Assembly: GCA_049999725.1 (NCBI GenBank)
Contig: JBNGIS010034392.1
Coordinates: 1 to 37,729, forward strand
Direction: 5' to 3'
Origin: Haplomitrium mnioides
Lineage: Eukaryota; Marchantiophyta; Haplomitriopsida; Calobryales
Length of the DNA stretch: 37,729 nt
The notes under the pieces were generated by a model. It was not told the DNA's origin. It saw nothing but the letters and a program-made list of their open reading frames with translations, and ran no database searches. The translations under genes were made by a program, and so were the position numbers. Positions within the stretch are counted from its first letter, which is position 1. Each line of letters starts with the position of its first letter. Below are positions 20,853 to 31,860 of this stretch, piece by piece.

Positions 20853-21989
20853 TGTAAAGGCATGAAATGATTTTGAGAGAATTTTAATGTTCTTAGACCA
20901 TTTTCATGTAATGGGATGCATTTTGATGAAGTATGAAGAATACTTGGAAGTAATTAGTGCAAACCTAGATTTGATCGATTTTCTTCAATGTGTGTAGATT
21001 TGAGTACATAGTAAATTTTATTTTCTTATAGATATTTAGAAGTTGATATTTAATAGGATTATATGAAATTACTAAAATAACTCGTGAAAGCTTACATGAG
21101 TGAAAAAACTTTTGTAGACCGAGAGTAATAACCGATCAAAGGTACAATAGTGTTGTGCATAAAAATCTAACCAGAGAGTATTTAAGAAATAGAAAACACA
21201 AATACTAATTTACGAGTGGAAAGCTTGTTTTACATCCCTTCCAAAAAAGTATAGTACAAGCAAATTGAATAAGTATGAAAGATCTTATAGAGATTATTCT
21301 ATAATAGACTAAAGAGAAGAAAAGTCAAAATTTTCTTTAACTTGTTCTTTGAGACAGTCTCAAAATATCATTTAAAGAATTGAATGTAGAGAAAAACAAA
21401 AGGAAAAAGAAGAATTGATCAGTTTTTGAGATTCTTTGACTAGTGAAGCTCTAAATGAGAAGCTTTTCTTGAAGACGAAAACAAAAGATAGAGATAATTT
21501 AAGAGCATTTTTAGGATTAAGGTATTAAAGAGATAACTACCATGGATTCCTTAGATAGGGTAATAGAATATTTCATTTTAGTCATAGCTACTATCTAGAC
21601 TAGTATATACGGAGGAGAATGAAAGAGTAGAAGGACTTTCATTTTACATTACTTTAGACTTTTCATTTTACACTTGAGAGTTCATTCTTGGAGACCATTG
21701 GAGAAGTTCTTGAAGAAGATACTTTGAAGACTCATTGGAGAGCAAGCACTTGAGGGGGATTTCCCTAAAGTAATGAGTGTGTTGTGAGTTAGGAGGATGA
21801 GAGAAAGAGTGTTTTAGAGGAAGAATTTTCAATATATTTTGTATAGAATTCTTATATTTGGTAGACTTTGTAGAATTTTTTTGTGTATTGATGGTTTTAG
21901 CTACATTTCAACCCACCAAGACATCTTCAATGTGCACTCAATATCAAAGTCACATTATGAGAAACCGGTGAAGCCTCTAACTTCATACA
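20853..21989 (+). repeat. 3' LTR of old gypsy element G1
   Basis: Starts TGTAAAGGCATG and ends near CTTCATACA, matching the 5' LTR at 14790-15951. The stretch before it (GGTAGGTAAAA) is a poor, decayed polypurine tract. No exact 5-bp target duplication is left: TGACT is on the left and CCGTG on the right. Confidence 0.85.
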
Positions 21990-23645
21990 CCGTGAAGTAG
22001 TGTGCTGCTAGATAATCAATGAGTCCAATTTCTAAATACTTAGAAAATTTCTCTATGTTCAGTCCCCATCTTTTGAGCCATTACTGGCATTGGTTGTACA
22101 AATTTGTGGGGTCTCTTGGGGTTGTCTGACAAGATGACTTCATAGCCATTGTTGGATGTCTAGATAATGTAGTATACTAAATAGATTGTAGGTATGTGAC
22201 AAGTTTCACCATTATATATGACTCAATAAGTAGCATACCAAATTTAGCTTGCATGATGTGTAGAAGTGTGGTGGTTTGTACATTGACTAATTTAGTTATA
22301 AACCTCTTGAGAGGTTTCTCACCATGTTTCAGCCACATGACAAGAGCTAGAGAGGACCTCCATATTTCTGCTCGATATATTGATGTTGGAACAACAAAGG
22401 TATAGAAAAGGTTGATTCTCATGGGTATATATCATATATCTTTTATCTTGTACTAGCAATTCATTTGGTCTAAGCGGGCAAGATCTCATGTAATCCTACA
22501 TTTGGCTCCAAAACTCCATCCGCTCTTGGTATGTATTGATATCCCCATGTAGATGTACTAGTCCATCACATTGACAATATGATGTATGAACTTGAAAGTT
22601 CATCCTTATGATAGTCAAGCTAATTTTCAAAGACCGTGACTTTGGTTTTTTTTTCATATTGAAAGTCATATCGGATTGGCTATAGAATTGGTCAATTTTT
22701 TTTTATGTGTTGTTGAAGTTTAGCACTTGTTGTTGACATGAAGACAATTTCATTTGCATACAAGAGAATACTGATGGTTTGAGCAAGTAGATTGAGAGAA
22801 GGACTCCTATATTGACCACCAATGTTTCTAGTTTGTCGGTGAATAGACCAAATAGGGTGGGATAAAGCGGGCAACCCTTTTCGACACCGATGTTGCAATG
22901 AATAGGCTCTAATAGATCCTCATAAGTGCAGACACAAGCTTTAAAAAATTCATATAAAATTTGGATGGTTGTGATCAAATTGGTTGGTAAATAGAGCTCA
23001 CATAATATGGGTCAGAAATTGTTGTAAGGTACTCATTCAAAAACATTTTTTGAATCTTCAAAACAATAGTATAGACCTCAAGCACATCTATGTCAATTGA
23101 TCATGATGCAGATGGTGACTAGATGGTCAATTGTTGAGTGATGCTCTCAAAACCGTGCTTGTCTTTGGCTCATAGTTGTGTGTTTTGTTTATTAGTTGAG
23201 TGTAGCCTCAAAGAGATTCGAGAGTAGAGGGCTAAGTTTGATGGTTTGATAGCTAGTATTGGCTTTTTTACCAATCATTGTGGATTGGAATGAAAGTATT
23301 AAGCTTCCAATCTATAAGGAATCTAGTTTGTATCATCTAATTGAATAAGCTCGTGATAGACTAGGAGAGGGCATTGGATCCTCTTTTGAGAATTTGGGCT
23401 TCAAGCCTTTGGGAGTCAATGGCTTTGTTGTGTAGCTTCTTGATCATATCCAATACCTCTCTAGTGGTGAAGATATATGTGGTGAGTTTGCTCTTGGTTT
23501 ATGGGGTAGGTGTGACTGATGTAGAGTGGTTGAGCTTTTCTATGTATTTCTTCTAGTCTTGGAGATCATGCAGCTAGAGCCGATCTTGCTGGCCCTTGAG
23601 AGATGAGAATAATTTCTTTGGTTGGCATTTCTTCTCTAAGATGAT
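21990..23645 (-). pseudogene. LINE copy A, reverse transcriptase part
   Basis: Minus-strand translation gives the non-LTR RT order. A palm block corresponding to copy B's FIDFQKAFD (near 23050) is followed by IHCNIGVEKGCPLYPTLFGL (about 22850-22910), LLYANEIVFMSTTS (about 22725-22770), and a thumb/connection stretch MRINLFYTFVVPTSIYRAEI (about 22360-22422). The active-site YADD reads YANE, so it is dead. The lineage was not assigned; the post-RT YRAEIW block resembles the LYGxExW block of several non-LTR clades. Confidence 0.75.
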
Positions 23646-23689
23646 TTAGGGAAGTCTTTGTGCTATCTTTGTAGGGTGTAGTTCTCTTC

Positions 23690-24660
23690 TACATTTCCGC
23701 CAAGTGTGGAGAGCATTTTTTTACCTCTAAGCAATATATATTGTGATTGGATGTGCATCATAAATATCCACCACTTTGCAAGTACTAGTCTATCTTCTCA
23801 TACCATGCTCTTGAAGACAACTCTATTTTCTGTGGAGACTTCTCAATGAGACACATACCTTGTGTTTCTTATTAAGTACATCAAACCATGCAAGTTACAC
23901 CATACACATCTCTTCCTTATAATCTTCATTCAAGAAACATGACTTCACATCCATCAAACAGACTTCCTTATCCATATCTTTTACAATGGTCAGCTAGCAG
24001 TGGATGGACATCAACTTTACGAATATTTGTAAAAAATGATACCTTCATTTTGCAGATGTCTGTAAGCTACCACATGTGGCTTAGACTTGGTGGTTGCAAC
24101 TCCATGTTGGAGCTCCTAATACCAACTTGCAACGGATTTTTTTCCTACCTTATGGTAAATCTCTCAAAATCCAAGTCCCAATCTTTTTCAAGGATTGGTA
24201 CTTGTGTTTTGTAGCCTTCTTCCATTGTCTAGCATCATTTCTTTTCATGGCTTGCCATAAGCTCATTCCTTCTTACTCAAGAATTTTTTTCGCCTTTTCT
24301 TCCAGTTGTCCAAGTTAGACAATCAATCTTGAGAATCTTTGTGACTTCCTCAATTGCATTGTTTTTTCCTCACTTTCTTTAGATTCCTCTTGAATAACTA
24401 GTCCACCTTCTGCAAGTTGTTGTCTAGAATTCTGACCAGCTCTCCATCACCTAGAGTAATCACCAAAACATCAGGAAGAGCATGGCTTGGATTTGCATCC
24501 AACCTATTCTCTACCTCCCACTCATTGAAAAAGGCATACTTGTACAATATTTTTTTGCTTGCAACTAGGTTGCATAGTCATAGACCTTCCTTCTTTCATT
24601 GTGCTTAAGAAAAAATACACTTTATTATCTTGATTTCAACTTTGTGCGAAGTGTTGCAGG
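23690..24660 (-). pseudogene. pol: Old copia element M1: linker and reverse transcriptase
   Basis: Minus-strand reading: NPSHALPDVLVITLGDGELV near 24440-24500 (integrase-RT linker), then QWKKATKHKYQSLKKIGTWI near 24190, and MDVKSCFLNEDYKEEMCMV near 23890-23945. The last is the copia RT block MDVKxAFLNGxLEEExYM. The sequence fades near 23690 where LINE copy A begins. Multiple frameshifts and stops are present. Confidence 0.75.
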
Positions 24661-24789
24661 TTACTAAAACATATGTGTTGCAACCAAAACTCTGAGATGC
24701 TTCACTGAAGGTTGAACCCCCAAACCTGTCAAGGTATCAACCCTTCAATTACATTTGTAGTGCTAATATTCTACAGATGTGGCTACTCA

Positions 24790-25003
24790 TACTACCGAGA
24801 ACTTGTCCTCTAAGCCAACATATGAAACATGCTTCCAGCCTTCTCAACATATGTTCTATTTAGCCCTATTGCCACACCATTTTGGTGTGGAGAATCTTGA
24901 GAAATCATCTATGCTCTTATGCCACTCTTCACAAGAAAATACTAGAACTTTTGACATCACTCCTAAAATTCATGATTCTATTGTCAACTCCATTTTCCAT
25001 CCT
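24790..25003 (-). pseudogene. pol: Old copia element M1: integrase core, left half
   Basis: Minus strand reads SPHQNGVAIGLNRTYVEKAG then MFHMLA (about 24820-24900). This is the integrase block containing the catalytic Glu region; the usual AER reads AIG. It joins 31067-31860 once the young element Y1 and one copy of its ACAAG target duplication are set aside. Confidence 0.75.
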
Positions 25004-25008
25004 ACAAG
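25004..25008. other. Target site duplication of Y1, left copy
   Basis: ACAAG directly abuts the first base of the 5' LTR. The same five bases directly follow the 3' LTR at 31062-31066. Confidence 0.9.
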
Positions 25009-25235
25009 TATTGAGATTTCGAGCTCTAACTGCCGGTTAACTTAGCAGCCACCTTAGTTAGCGCACAGTTATGTTAGGCCAGTTAGCTTAAGTGTATATA
25101 TATGGGGCTGCTTGAGATGCACATTCATGCTCTCTCTTCCCCTCTGTATTTGTTGGCGCTCCTGCCGTATAGTGAAGTACATTCTTGCATTGCTGTGTGC
25201 ATATGTGATTTCATGCTCTACCTCTAACTCTAACA
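25009..25235 (+). repeat. 5' LTR of young copia element Y1
   Basis: 227 bp, the same length as the 3' LTR, with only four substitutions between them (25044, 25061, 25062, 25220). It contains TATATATATGGGG as the likely TATA region. The termini are TATTGAG and CTAACA, so the LTR starts TA rather than the usual TG. Confidence 0.95.
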
Positions 25236-25247
25236 TGGTATCAGAGC
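25236..25247 (+). other. Primer-binding site of Y1
   Basis: TGGTATCAGAGC immediately follows the 5' LTR. It is complementary to the 3' end of plant initiator Met tRNA, the usual primer for plant copia elements. Confidence 0.95.
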
Positions 25248-25383
25248 AGGTTGTTGTTTGATTTGATGAGTAGTGTGCAGAGATTTTTTTTATGTTAAGG
25301 AGACTTACCTGAGAGAGTCATCGCTGAGGAGGAGTGTCCCACTACAGCCGTTACATGCTCAGGAGGAGCATATATGATTTGCA

Positions 25384-25483
25384 NNNNNNNNNNNNNNNNN
25401 NNNNNNNNNNNNNNNNNNNNNNNNNNNNNNNNNNNNNNNNNNNNNNNNNNNNNNNNNNNNNNNNNNNNNNNNNNNNNNNNNNN
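25384..25483. other. Assembly gap (100 N)
   Basis: Exactly 100 unknown bases, the conventional placeholder for a gap of unknown size. It lies within the Y1 leader. Confidence 0.99.
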
Positions 25484-26339
25484 ATATTGGTTATAAGAGA
25501 ACCCCGATTTTGGTGGAAGAAAACAGCTCCTTCTTGATCAAACAAGAGTCGCCCACTTGAAGCGACTCAATTGGAAGGTATAAGGGAAGATTCAAAGCAG
25601 AACTCGCACAGTTCTGCCAGCCAGTTTGCAACGAATTAGTTGTTGCAGCGCTTGAGTAATCGCGCAGGAAGTACACGTAGAATTTGCAACCAACATCCAC
25701 GGAGAACAATTGACGCAGAAACTCCACGCAGCTGTACAAATATCGAAGAGGAATTGTAGGCGACTCGAAGAAGAATCGAAGGAGACTCTCAGAAGCATTG
25801 TAGGAGACTCGAATCACTGGATTTGGTCCCAGACCAGCGAGCACAAAAAATCTGCAGACGAAGGATTTGAATTACACCTCCAAAAAGGCAGGCGCAGAGT
25901 TTCGTGTTTTCATTCAGAGGGCTGCATTCGCCCTCTGTCGTCTTCATCGCTGCTCAGATCACACTTACAGTTCACGAGCTGCGATTTCGAAGGGCTGTGC
26001 AGCATCAAATCTGCTGGCTGGGAAGAACTCGCAGCATCGAAGAAATCGCAGCATCAAATTCGTCGTGAGTCTGCTATCGAGCCAAGAAACTCGCAGCCGC
26101 AGGCTGCTAGTCAAATTGCAGCAGCAATCGCTGTATGCAACGAGTGCGCAGAGGCGCAACATCACAGAGGGCCTCGATCGCGCAGCACTAGACGAAAAAA
26201 AAATTCGACCAGGGGATCCTATTTTTTTTGGTTGTCGACATGCGCAGATCTGAAGGCGCCTATTTTTTTTCGTGAAGAGGAGCTCAACGAAGGAGCTCTC
26301 TCAACCCTTCCTTAAGTCGTCGTTCTAATAATAAACTTA

Positions 26340-26457
26340 GTTCTTATTACAAGAAGAACTATAAAGTAATAAGAACTTCCTGCATAAGAACACATTAGTT
26401 ATAAGAACTTCCTAAATAAGAACAACTTAGCGATAAGAACTATTATGCTATAAGAAC
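26340..26457 (+). repeat. Regular ATAAGAAC array in the Y1 leader
   Basis: ATAAGAAC occurs at 26369, 26384, 26401, 26416, 26433 and 26450, at spacings of 15, 17, 15, 17 and 17 bases. Its reverse complement GTTCTTAT lies just upstream at 26340-26347 and could pair with any of the six. Confidence 0.85.
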
Positions 26458-26632
26458 TATTCAGTGTTTTTACTAGAAGGGGTCTTATTGGTCATTTTTT
26501 CATCACTAGTTTACACATGGGAGTCCTGTTTTCTGCTCTGCAGAATTCCTGAGGGTCGAAACCAGATTTTTTCTGATTTCATCTCGACACCTGATTCTAC
26601 TTACCTGGTTGATCTGTTTACATTGTGTTCAC

Positions 26633-29600
26633 ATGGCGGATGGTATTTCCCAGATTGTGACTGACAAGCTGAATGAGCACAATTATTTAGTTTGGTCAGT
26701 CCGTATGACGAATTTTATCAAAGGGAAAGAGTTCTGGGAACTCATCACAGGCGAAGAGGAGGAGCCTGTACTTGGTCCATCGCCAACTGTTGACGACATG
26801 TAGCGTTACAAAGCACACATTGCTAAGGTACATCGACTTCTCTATTGGCTAACTATAAGTGTCGACGACAAGATGATGGGATATGTGTCGGCAGCCAAGA
26901 CACCCAAGGAGGCTTGGGATCTGCTCAAGGAGAGGTATGCAGTTACTTCAGATGCACGCAAGTTGACTTTGCAGATGAAGTTCTTTAATCTGCAAATGGA
27001 GAGGATGAATGTCAATGCGTTTGCTTTGAAGATTAAGTCTTTGGCTGAGTAGTTAGCAAATGTTGGAGAGCAAGTGAAAGAGAGTGCCATGGTTGCTGTA
27101 TGTTTGAATGGTTTGGATAAGGAGTACAAGCAGTTTAAGACATCCATGAGGACACGTGAGGGAACCACTTCCTTTGCGCAACTAATCGCGATGCTTGTTG
27201 CTGAAGAGCTTGACCTTGGAGGGGGAGCCTCAAGTAGTCAAAGCAATATTGAGTAGGTGTTCTACACGAATCGGGGTAGAGGAAGAGGCAGAAATACAGC
27301 TAGAGGCAACATTGGTAGAGGACGCTCTAGTGCAACAACACAGTCCAACTCCCAGCAGCAGTATGGTGGCAGAGGCCAGACCAGAGGCAGGGGGAGAAAC
27401 CAAGGACGTGGCGGTCAGCACAACATGTCAGGTACAAAGTGTTATTACTGTGGCAAGTCCGGTCATATGGCTAAGGATTGTTACAAGAAGCAGAATGACA
27501 TGAAAGGAAACACTGCACAAGGGAATTATGTAGAATCCAATATCAGCAAAGGGTCATTGTTTGTCATGCAGCATGGATTCTCAGCAGTGTCTAGTGCACA
27601 AGCTGGAGTTGAGGATAAGTGGTTCATAGATTCCGCATGTTCGAACCACATGACAGGTCATGGAGAGTGGTTCAAGGAGACCAGAGATATGAGTTCACCT
27701 GGGTATGTTGAGACTGGTGACTCTTCCATGCATCCTATCCAGAAGATTGGCCATGTTCTTGTTATGATGGAGAATGGAGAGACCAAGTGTTTGGAAGATG
27801 TTTTGCACGTGCCTAGGATACAGAAGAATCTAATTTCGGTTGGGCAATGTGTAGAGCAAAATATGCAGGTGAGATTCAATCCTACTTGAGTTTATATTGA
27901 GGATTGGGGCAACAATTGCAACCTGATTACTACAGGTAAGAAGAGTGGCAGGATGTTCACGTTGGATGTGAGTATACCGAATGTCACTGAGGCAATGTTT
28001 TCTCATGGCACTGGAGTAGTGTCAGATATTGAGATTTGGGACAAGAGGATTGGTCATGTCAACATTCCAAGGTTGAGACATATGCAGAAATCTGGAGTTG
28101 TAAATGGATTGCCAAAGTTTAAGGTGGAGGGCATGCAGAAGATATGTGAAGCATGTCAGTTTGCTAAGCAAACTAGGCGACCATTCACTCATGAAGCATA
28201 TGCGCCTAGAAGGCCACTGGAGGTTGTACATTCGGATGTGTGGGGCCCTACAAGAACAGCTTCACTTGGTGGGTGTTCTTATTATGTTACTTTCATTGAT
28301 GATTGCTCAAGGAAAATGTGGATTTATTTCATGAAGCAGAAGAGTGAGGTGTTTTCACACTTCAAACATTTTCGAGCAATGGTGGAGAAGGAGAAAGGGC
28401 AGCACATCAAGTGCCTTAGATCTGATGGTGGAGGTGAGTAATTTTCTGGAGAGTTTTGTTCATACTTGCAGAGAGAAGGCATCAAGAGACAACAGACTTG
28501 CAGGTATACGCCTCAGCAAAATGGAGTTGCTGAGAGGAAAAATTGGCATATTGCGGAGATAGCACGTGCCTTGATGAATGAGAAGAGTATGCCTCATCAC
28601 TATTGGGCAGAAGCTGTGGCTACAGCGGTATACATCATGAACCGCACGCCTACAGCTGCTGTACATGGGATAACACCCGACGAGAAGTTCACTGGAAGGA
28701 GGCCAGATATTTCACACTTGAAAGTTTTCGGCTGTATTGCTTATGTTCATGTTCCAGCTGAGACGAGAAGCAAGCTGGATCCTAAAGCTGAGAAGTGTGT
28801 GTTCATAGGGTACTCAGGTGAACAGAAAGGATATAAGTGTTATTGTCCTACTTCACGTATGGTAAGAGTGAGTAGAGACGTTGTTTTTGATGAATTGAGC
28901 AGTTGGTATAACCCAAAGATTGTTGATGCACATGTTGATGTGAAAGGCAAGCAGGTGATGCTTGAGGAGAATCAACAAGTTCAGGAGCTCAGTGGACCTC
29001 AAGGTGAGTGTAGTAGCAGTGGGATATTGCAGGAGAGGTTGAACAGGAATATGGAGTTGCAAGCTTCGACTAGCTCACATTCGGAGATCGGAGGTACTGG
29101 TGGTGTCCATGATGATGCAGATGAGGAGCTGAGAGAAATTTCAGCAACCACTCGTGTACAAGGGCAGCCATTACAGCCAGTACAGAGTCCACCCCTACGC
29201 AGAAGTGAGAGGGTAAAATACCCAGTGGACAGATTAATGCACAAGGGTGCATTCGCACTTCACCATGCTTACATGGTTCAGGTAATCACTGAGAATGAGC
29301 CGGCTGTTTTTCATGAGGCTCTAAGTGATTGCAGATGGACTACAGCAATGGTTGAAGAAATGAAGGCCTTGGAGAAAAACCAGACTTGGGATCTGGTCGA
29401 TTTACCTGCCGGAAAGAAAGCTATCGGTTGTAAGTGGGTTTACAAAGTGAAGAGGAATGAAGATGGCAGTGTAAGCAGGTTTAAGGCAAGGCTGGTAGCG
29501 AAAGGGTATGCTCAGACTCATGGTATTGATTATGAGGAGACTTTCAGCCCTGTAGCCAGAATGACCACGGTCCGAGCTGTGATTGCAGTGGCAGCAGCAA

Positions 29601-30883
29601 AACGGTGGACATTACACCAGATGGACGTGAAGAATTGTTTTCTACATAGGGAGCTGGAAGAGGAGGTGTATATGGTACAGCCACAAGGGTTCATAGATCT
29701 GGTCCATCCAAATCAGGTTTGTAGGCTGAAGAAGGCTCTATATGGGCTCAAGCAAGCACCTCGAGCATGGTCGAATAAGATTGGTGAGTATCTTGTTACT
29801 ATTAGGTTCCAGATTTCGAATTCAGATTATTCTCTTTATGTCAAGAGGACGGAGAAGGGAACCATGCTCATACTCATATATGTTGATGATTTAATCTTGA
29901 CTGGAGGAAGTCTTGATGATATTTTGGAAGTTAAGAACTTGCTGCATTCGAAGTTTGAGATGAAGGATCTAGGTGAGCTGAGGCATTTCCTTGGCATTGA
30001 GGTGATCAAATCAGATCAAGGGATCTGGTTGATTTAGAGGTAGTATGCATTAGAGATGCTGTCTAGATATGGAATGACAGGTTGTAAATCGATTGCCATA
30101 CCCCTTGATCAGAATACAAAGCTGGTCAGTCATGAAGAGGAATTACTAGATGATCCTTCGAGCTTCAGGAAGATGGTAGGTAGCTTAATATATAGCACCA
30201 TCACCAGGCCAGATTTGAGTTATGATGTGGGCTTGGTCAGTCAGTTTATGCAGACTCCAAGGAAGCCACACATGGATGCTCTACGCAGGATTTTTCGGTA
30301 TGTGAAAACCACACTTCAGTTTGGGCTGTTTTATGACAGCAATAGTGCATTCCAGCTTGCTGGTTTTACAGATGCAGATTGGGCAGGAAGTGCTGGTGAC
30401 CGGAGATCTACTAGTGGCTTTGTTTTTTCATTTGGAAGTGCCGGAGTTGCATGGAGCAGCAAGAAGCAACCAACTGTTGCCATCTCAAGCACAGAGTCGG
30501 AGTATCGAGGGGCAGCAATGGCTACATGTGAGGTAATGTGGTTGCTAAAATTTTTGCAGGATGTAGATGTCCCTGTAAGAGGCCCAGTGAGGGTCCATTG
30601 TGACAATATAAGCAGTATTCAGCTAGCTAGTAACCCAGTTTTTCATGCACGTTCAAAGCACATTGAAGTGCATTATCATTTTGTTAGGGAGAAGGTTTTG
30701 GCTAGGGTGATTGACTTGCAGTACATCAGCACTGAGGAGAAGTTGGATGATATTTTTACTAAGGCTTTAGGAGCAGAGAAGCTGCATAGGTTTCGGAAGC
30801 AGCTTGGAGTGTGTGTCTTGAGCTCGAGGGGGAGTATTGAGATTTCGAGCTCTAACTGCCGGTTAACTTGGCAGCCACCTTAG
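26633..30883 (+). pseudogene. gag-pol: Y1 copia gag-pol polyprotein, one frame with seven premature stops
   Basis: A single reading frame of about 1,416 codons begins at ATG 26633 (MADGISQIV). Order: gag with TPKEAWDLLKERY; CCHC zinc knuckle CYYCGKSGHMAKDC (27440-27481); protease WFIDSACSNHMTG (27620-27658); integrase zinc finger, in which the first His of the WHxRxGH motif reads Asp (IWDKRIGH); integrase core HSDVWGP, TFIDDCS and NGVAERKN; RT with KARLVAKGY, MDVKNCFLH and active site YVDD (29879-29890); RNase H with TDADWAG, SSTESEY and HCDN. No frameshift is needed. Stops interrupt it at 26801, 27050, 27254, 27887, 28439, 30035 and 30041; five are TAG. The frame runs on into the 3' LTR and ends at 30881-30883. 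The organisation protease-integrase-RT defines Ty1/copia. It is dead as it stands but only lightly damaged. Confidence 0.95.
30826..30834 (+). other. Polypurine tract of Y1
   Basis: GAGGGGGAG abuts the 3' LTR and lies within the end of the pol frame. Confidence 0.85.
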
Positions 30884-31061
30884 TTATTGCACAGTTATGT
30901 TAGGCCAGTTAGCTTAAGTGTATATATATGGGGCTGCTTGAGATGCACATTCATGCTCTCTCTTCCCCTCTGTATTTGTTGGCGCTCCTGCCGTATAGTG
31001 AAGTACATTCTTGCATTGCTGTGTGCATATGTGATTTCATGCTCTGCCTCTAACTCTAACA
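30835..31061 (+). repeat. 3' LTR of young copia element Y1
   Basis: 227 bp, matching 25009-25235 at 223 positions. It is followed directly by the ACAAG duplication (31062-31066). Confidence 0.95.
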
Positions 31062-31066
31062 ACAAG

Positions 31067-31860
31067 ACATTCATGAAACATCTCGTCTTTGTTGTGCATG
31101 AAGTAGACAAGGGAAATCTTTGATATCTCAACTTTAAATGATCCAAAACTCTTGTGACTAGACATTGAAGGTGTCATATGTCCACATATATTATTGTGGG
31201 CTAATTCCAACAATTAGAATATCCTTCATCCAATGGATCTCTTCATGATTGTAGATTTTGTGTGATTTCCCTTCACACATTTCTTACAAAACTTAAGTGA
31301 CGTAGACTTCTTCAAACCATGTGTGGAACCATTCTGAGCAACATGATTCCATGCTCTCCAAAGTGTCCAAGTGTGTTGTGTGAGAGATTTATTCCCTTTT
31401 TTATAGTTGCCATGCTCATACCTTTCTCGACCAATGAGATGCAATCCAATGTACACATTTTCTCTCCCATAACAACAACAACATCAAATACACTAGGTTG
31501 CCAATCTTATCAAAGACTATACAACTATATAGATCAGTGTTGACCACCAAGTATGTTCGGGAAAGTGCACTCAATGGCACAAGTTCCTTTGTGATCTCAT
31601 GAAGGACTCTTTCCAAGATGTGGGTGGCGCCATTGTCTTCCAGTCCATTAATACTAAGATGATTAACTTTGTTGCAATTGAAGGTACTCTACAGCAGCTA
31701 CCCAATTGCCAACTCTATGATGAGCTATGATGACATCCATTAATCAAACCTTTCTTGATAACGTGGTTGGATGCAGCAAGTATTAGAGCATCTTGGTCAT
31801 CCATATCTTCAGATGATTCTTATTCAACAACTGCTATAGTGGAGGTCTCTTGAGATTTCT
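31067..31860 (-). pseudogene. pol: Old copia element M1: protease to integrase, right half
   Basis: Minus strand reads HGLKKSTSLKFCKKCVKGNH near 31270-31330 (zinc-finger end and linker). Then LELAHNNICGHMTPSMSSHK near 31160-31215, where the usual HTDICGP reads HNNICGH and so lacks the first catalytic Asp, and SLVYFMHNKDEMF near 31090. These are canonical copia integrase blocks in decayed form. The protease region (31400-31860) is too eroded to delimit. Confidence 0.7.

Larger units (their letters stand above)
25248..26632 (+). other. Y1 untranslated leader
   Basis: About 1.4 kb plus a gap of unknown true length lies between the priming site and the gag start, long for an element with 227-bp LTRs. 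It is rich in ACTCGCAG/ATCGAAG-like words between 25550 and 26200. A 201-codon frame (25710-26315) and a 128-codon frame overlap here in different phases and show no gag or other family motif. I treat the region as non-coding. Confidence 0.6.

Noticed and set aside
25710-26315. 201-codon frame in the Y1 leader
   Set aside because: No gag or other domain, an alternative phase is also open, and the position is upstream of a clear gag start. Kept only as a question for gap filling.
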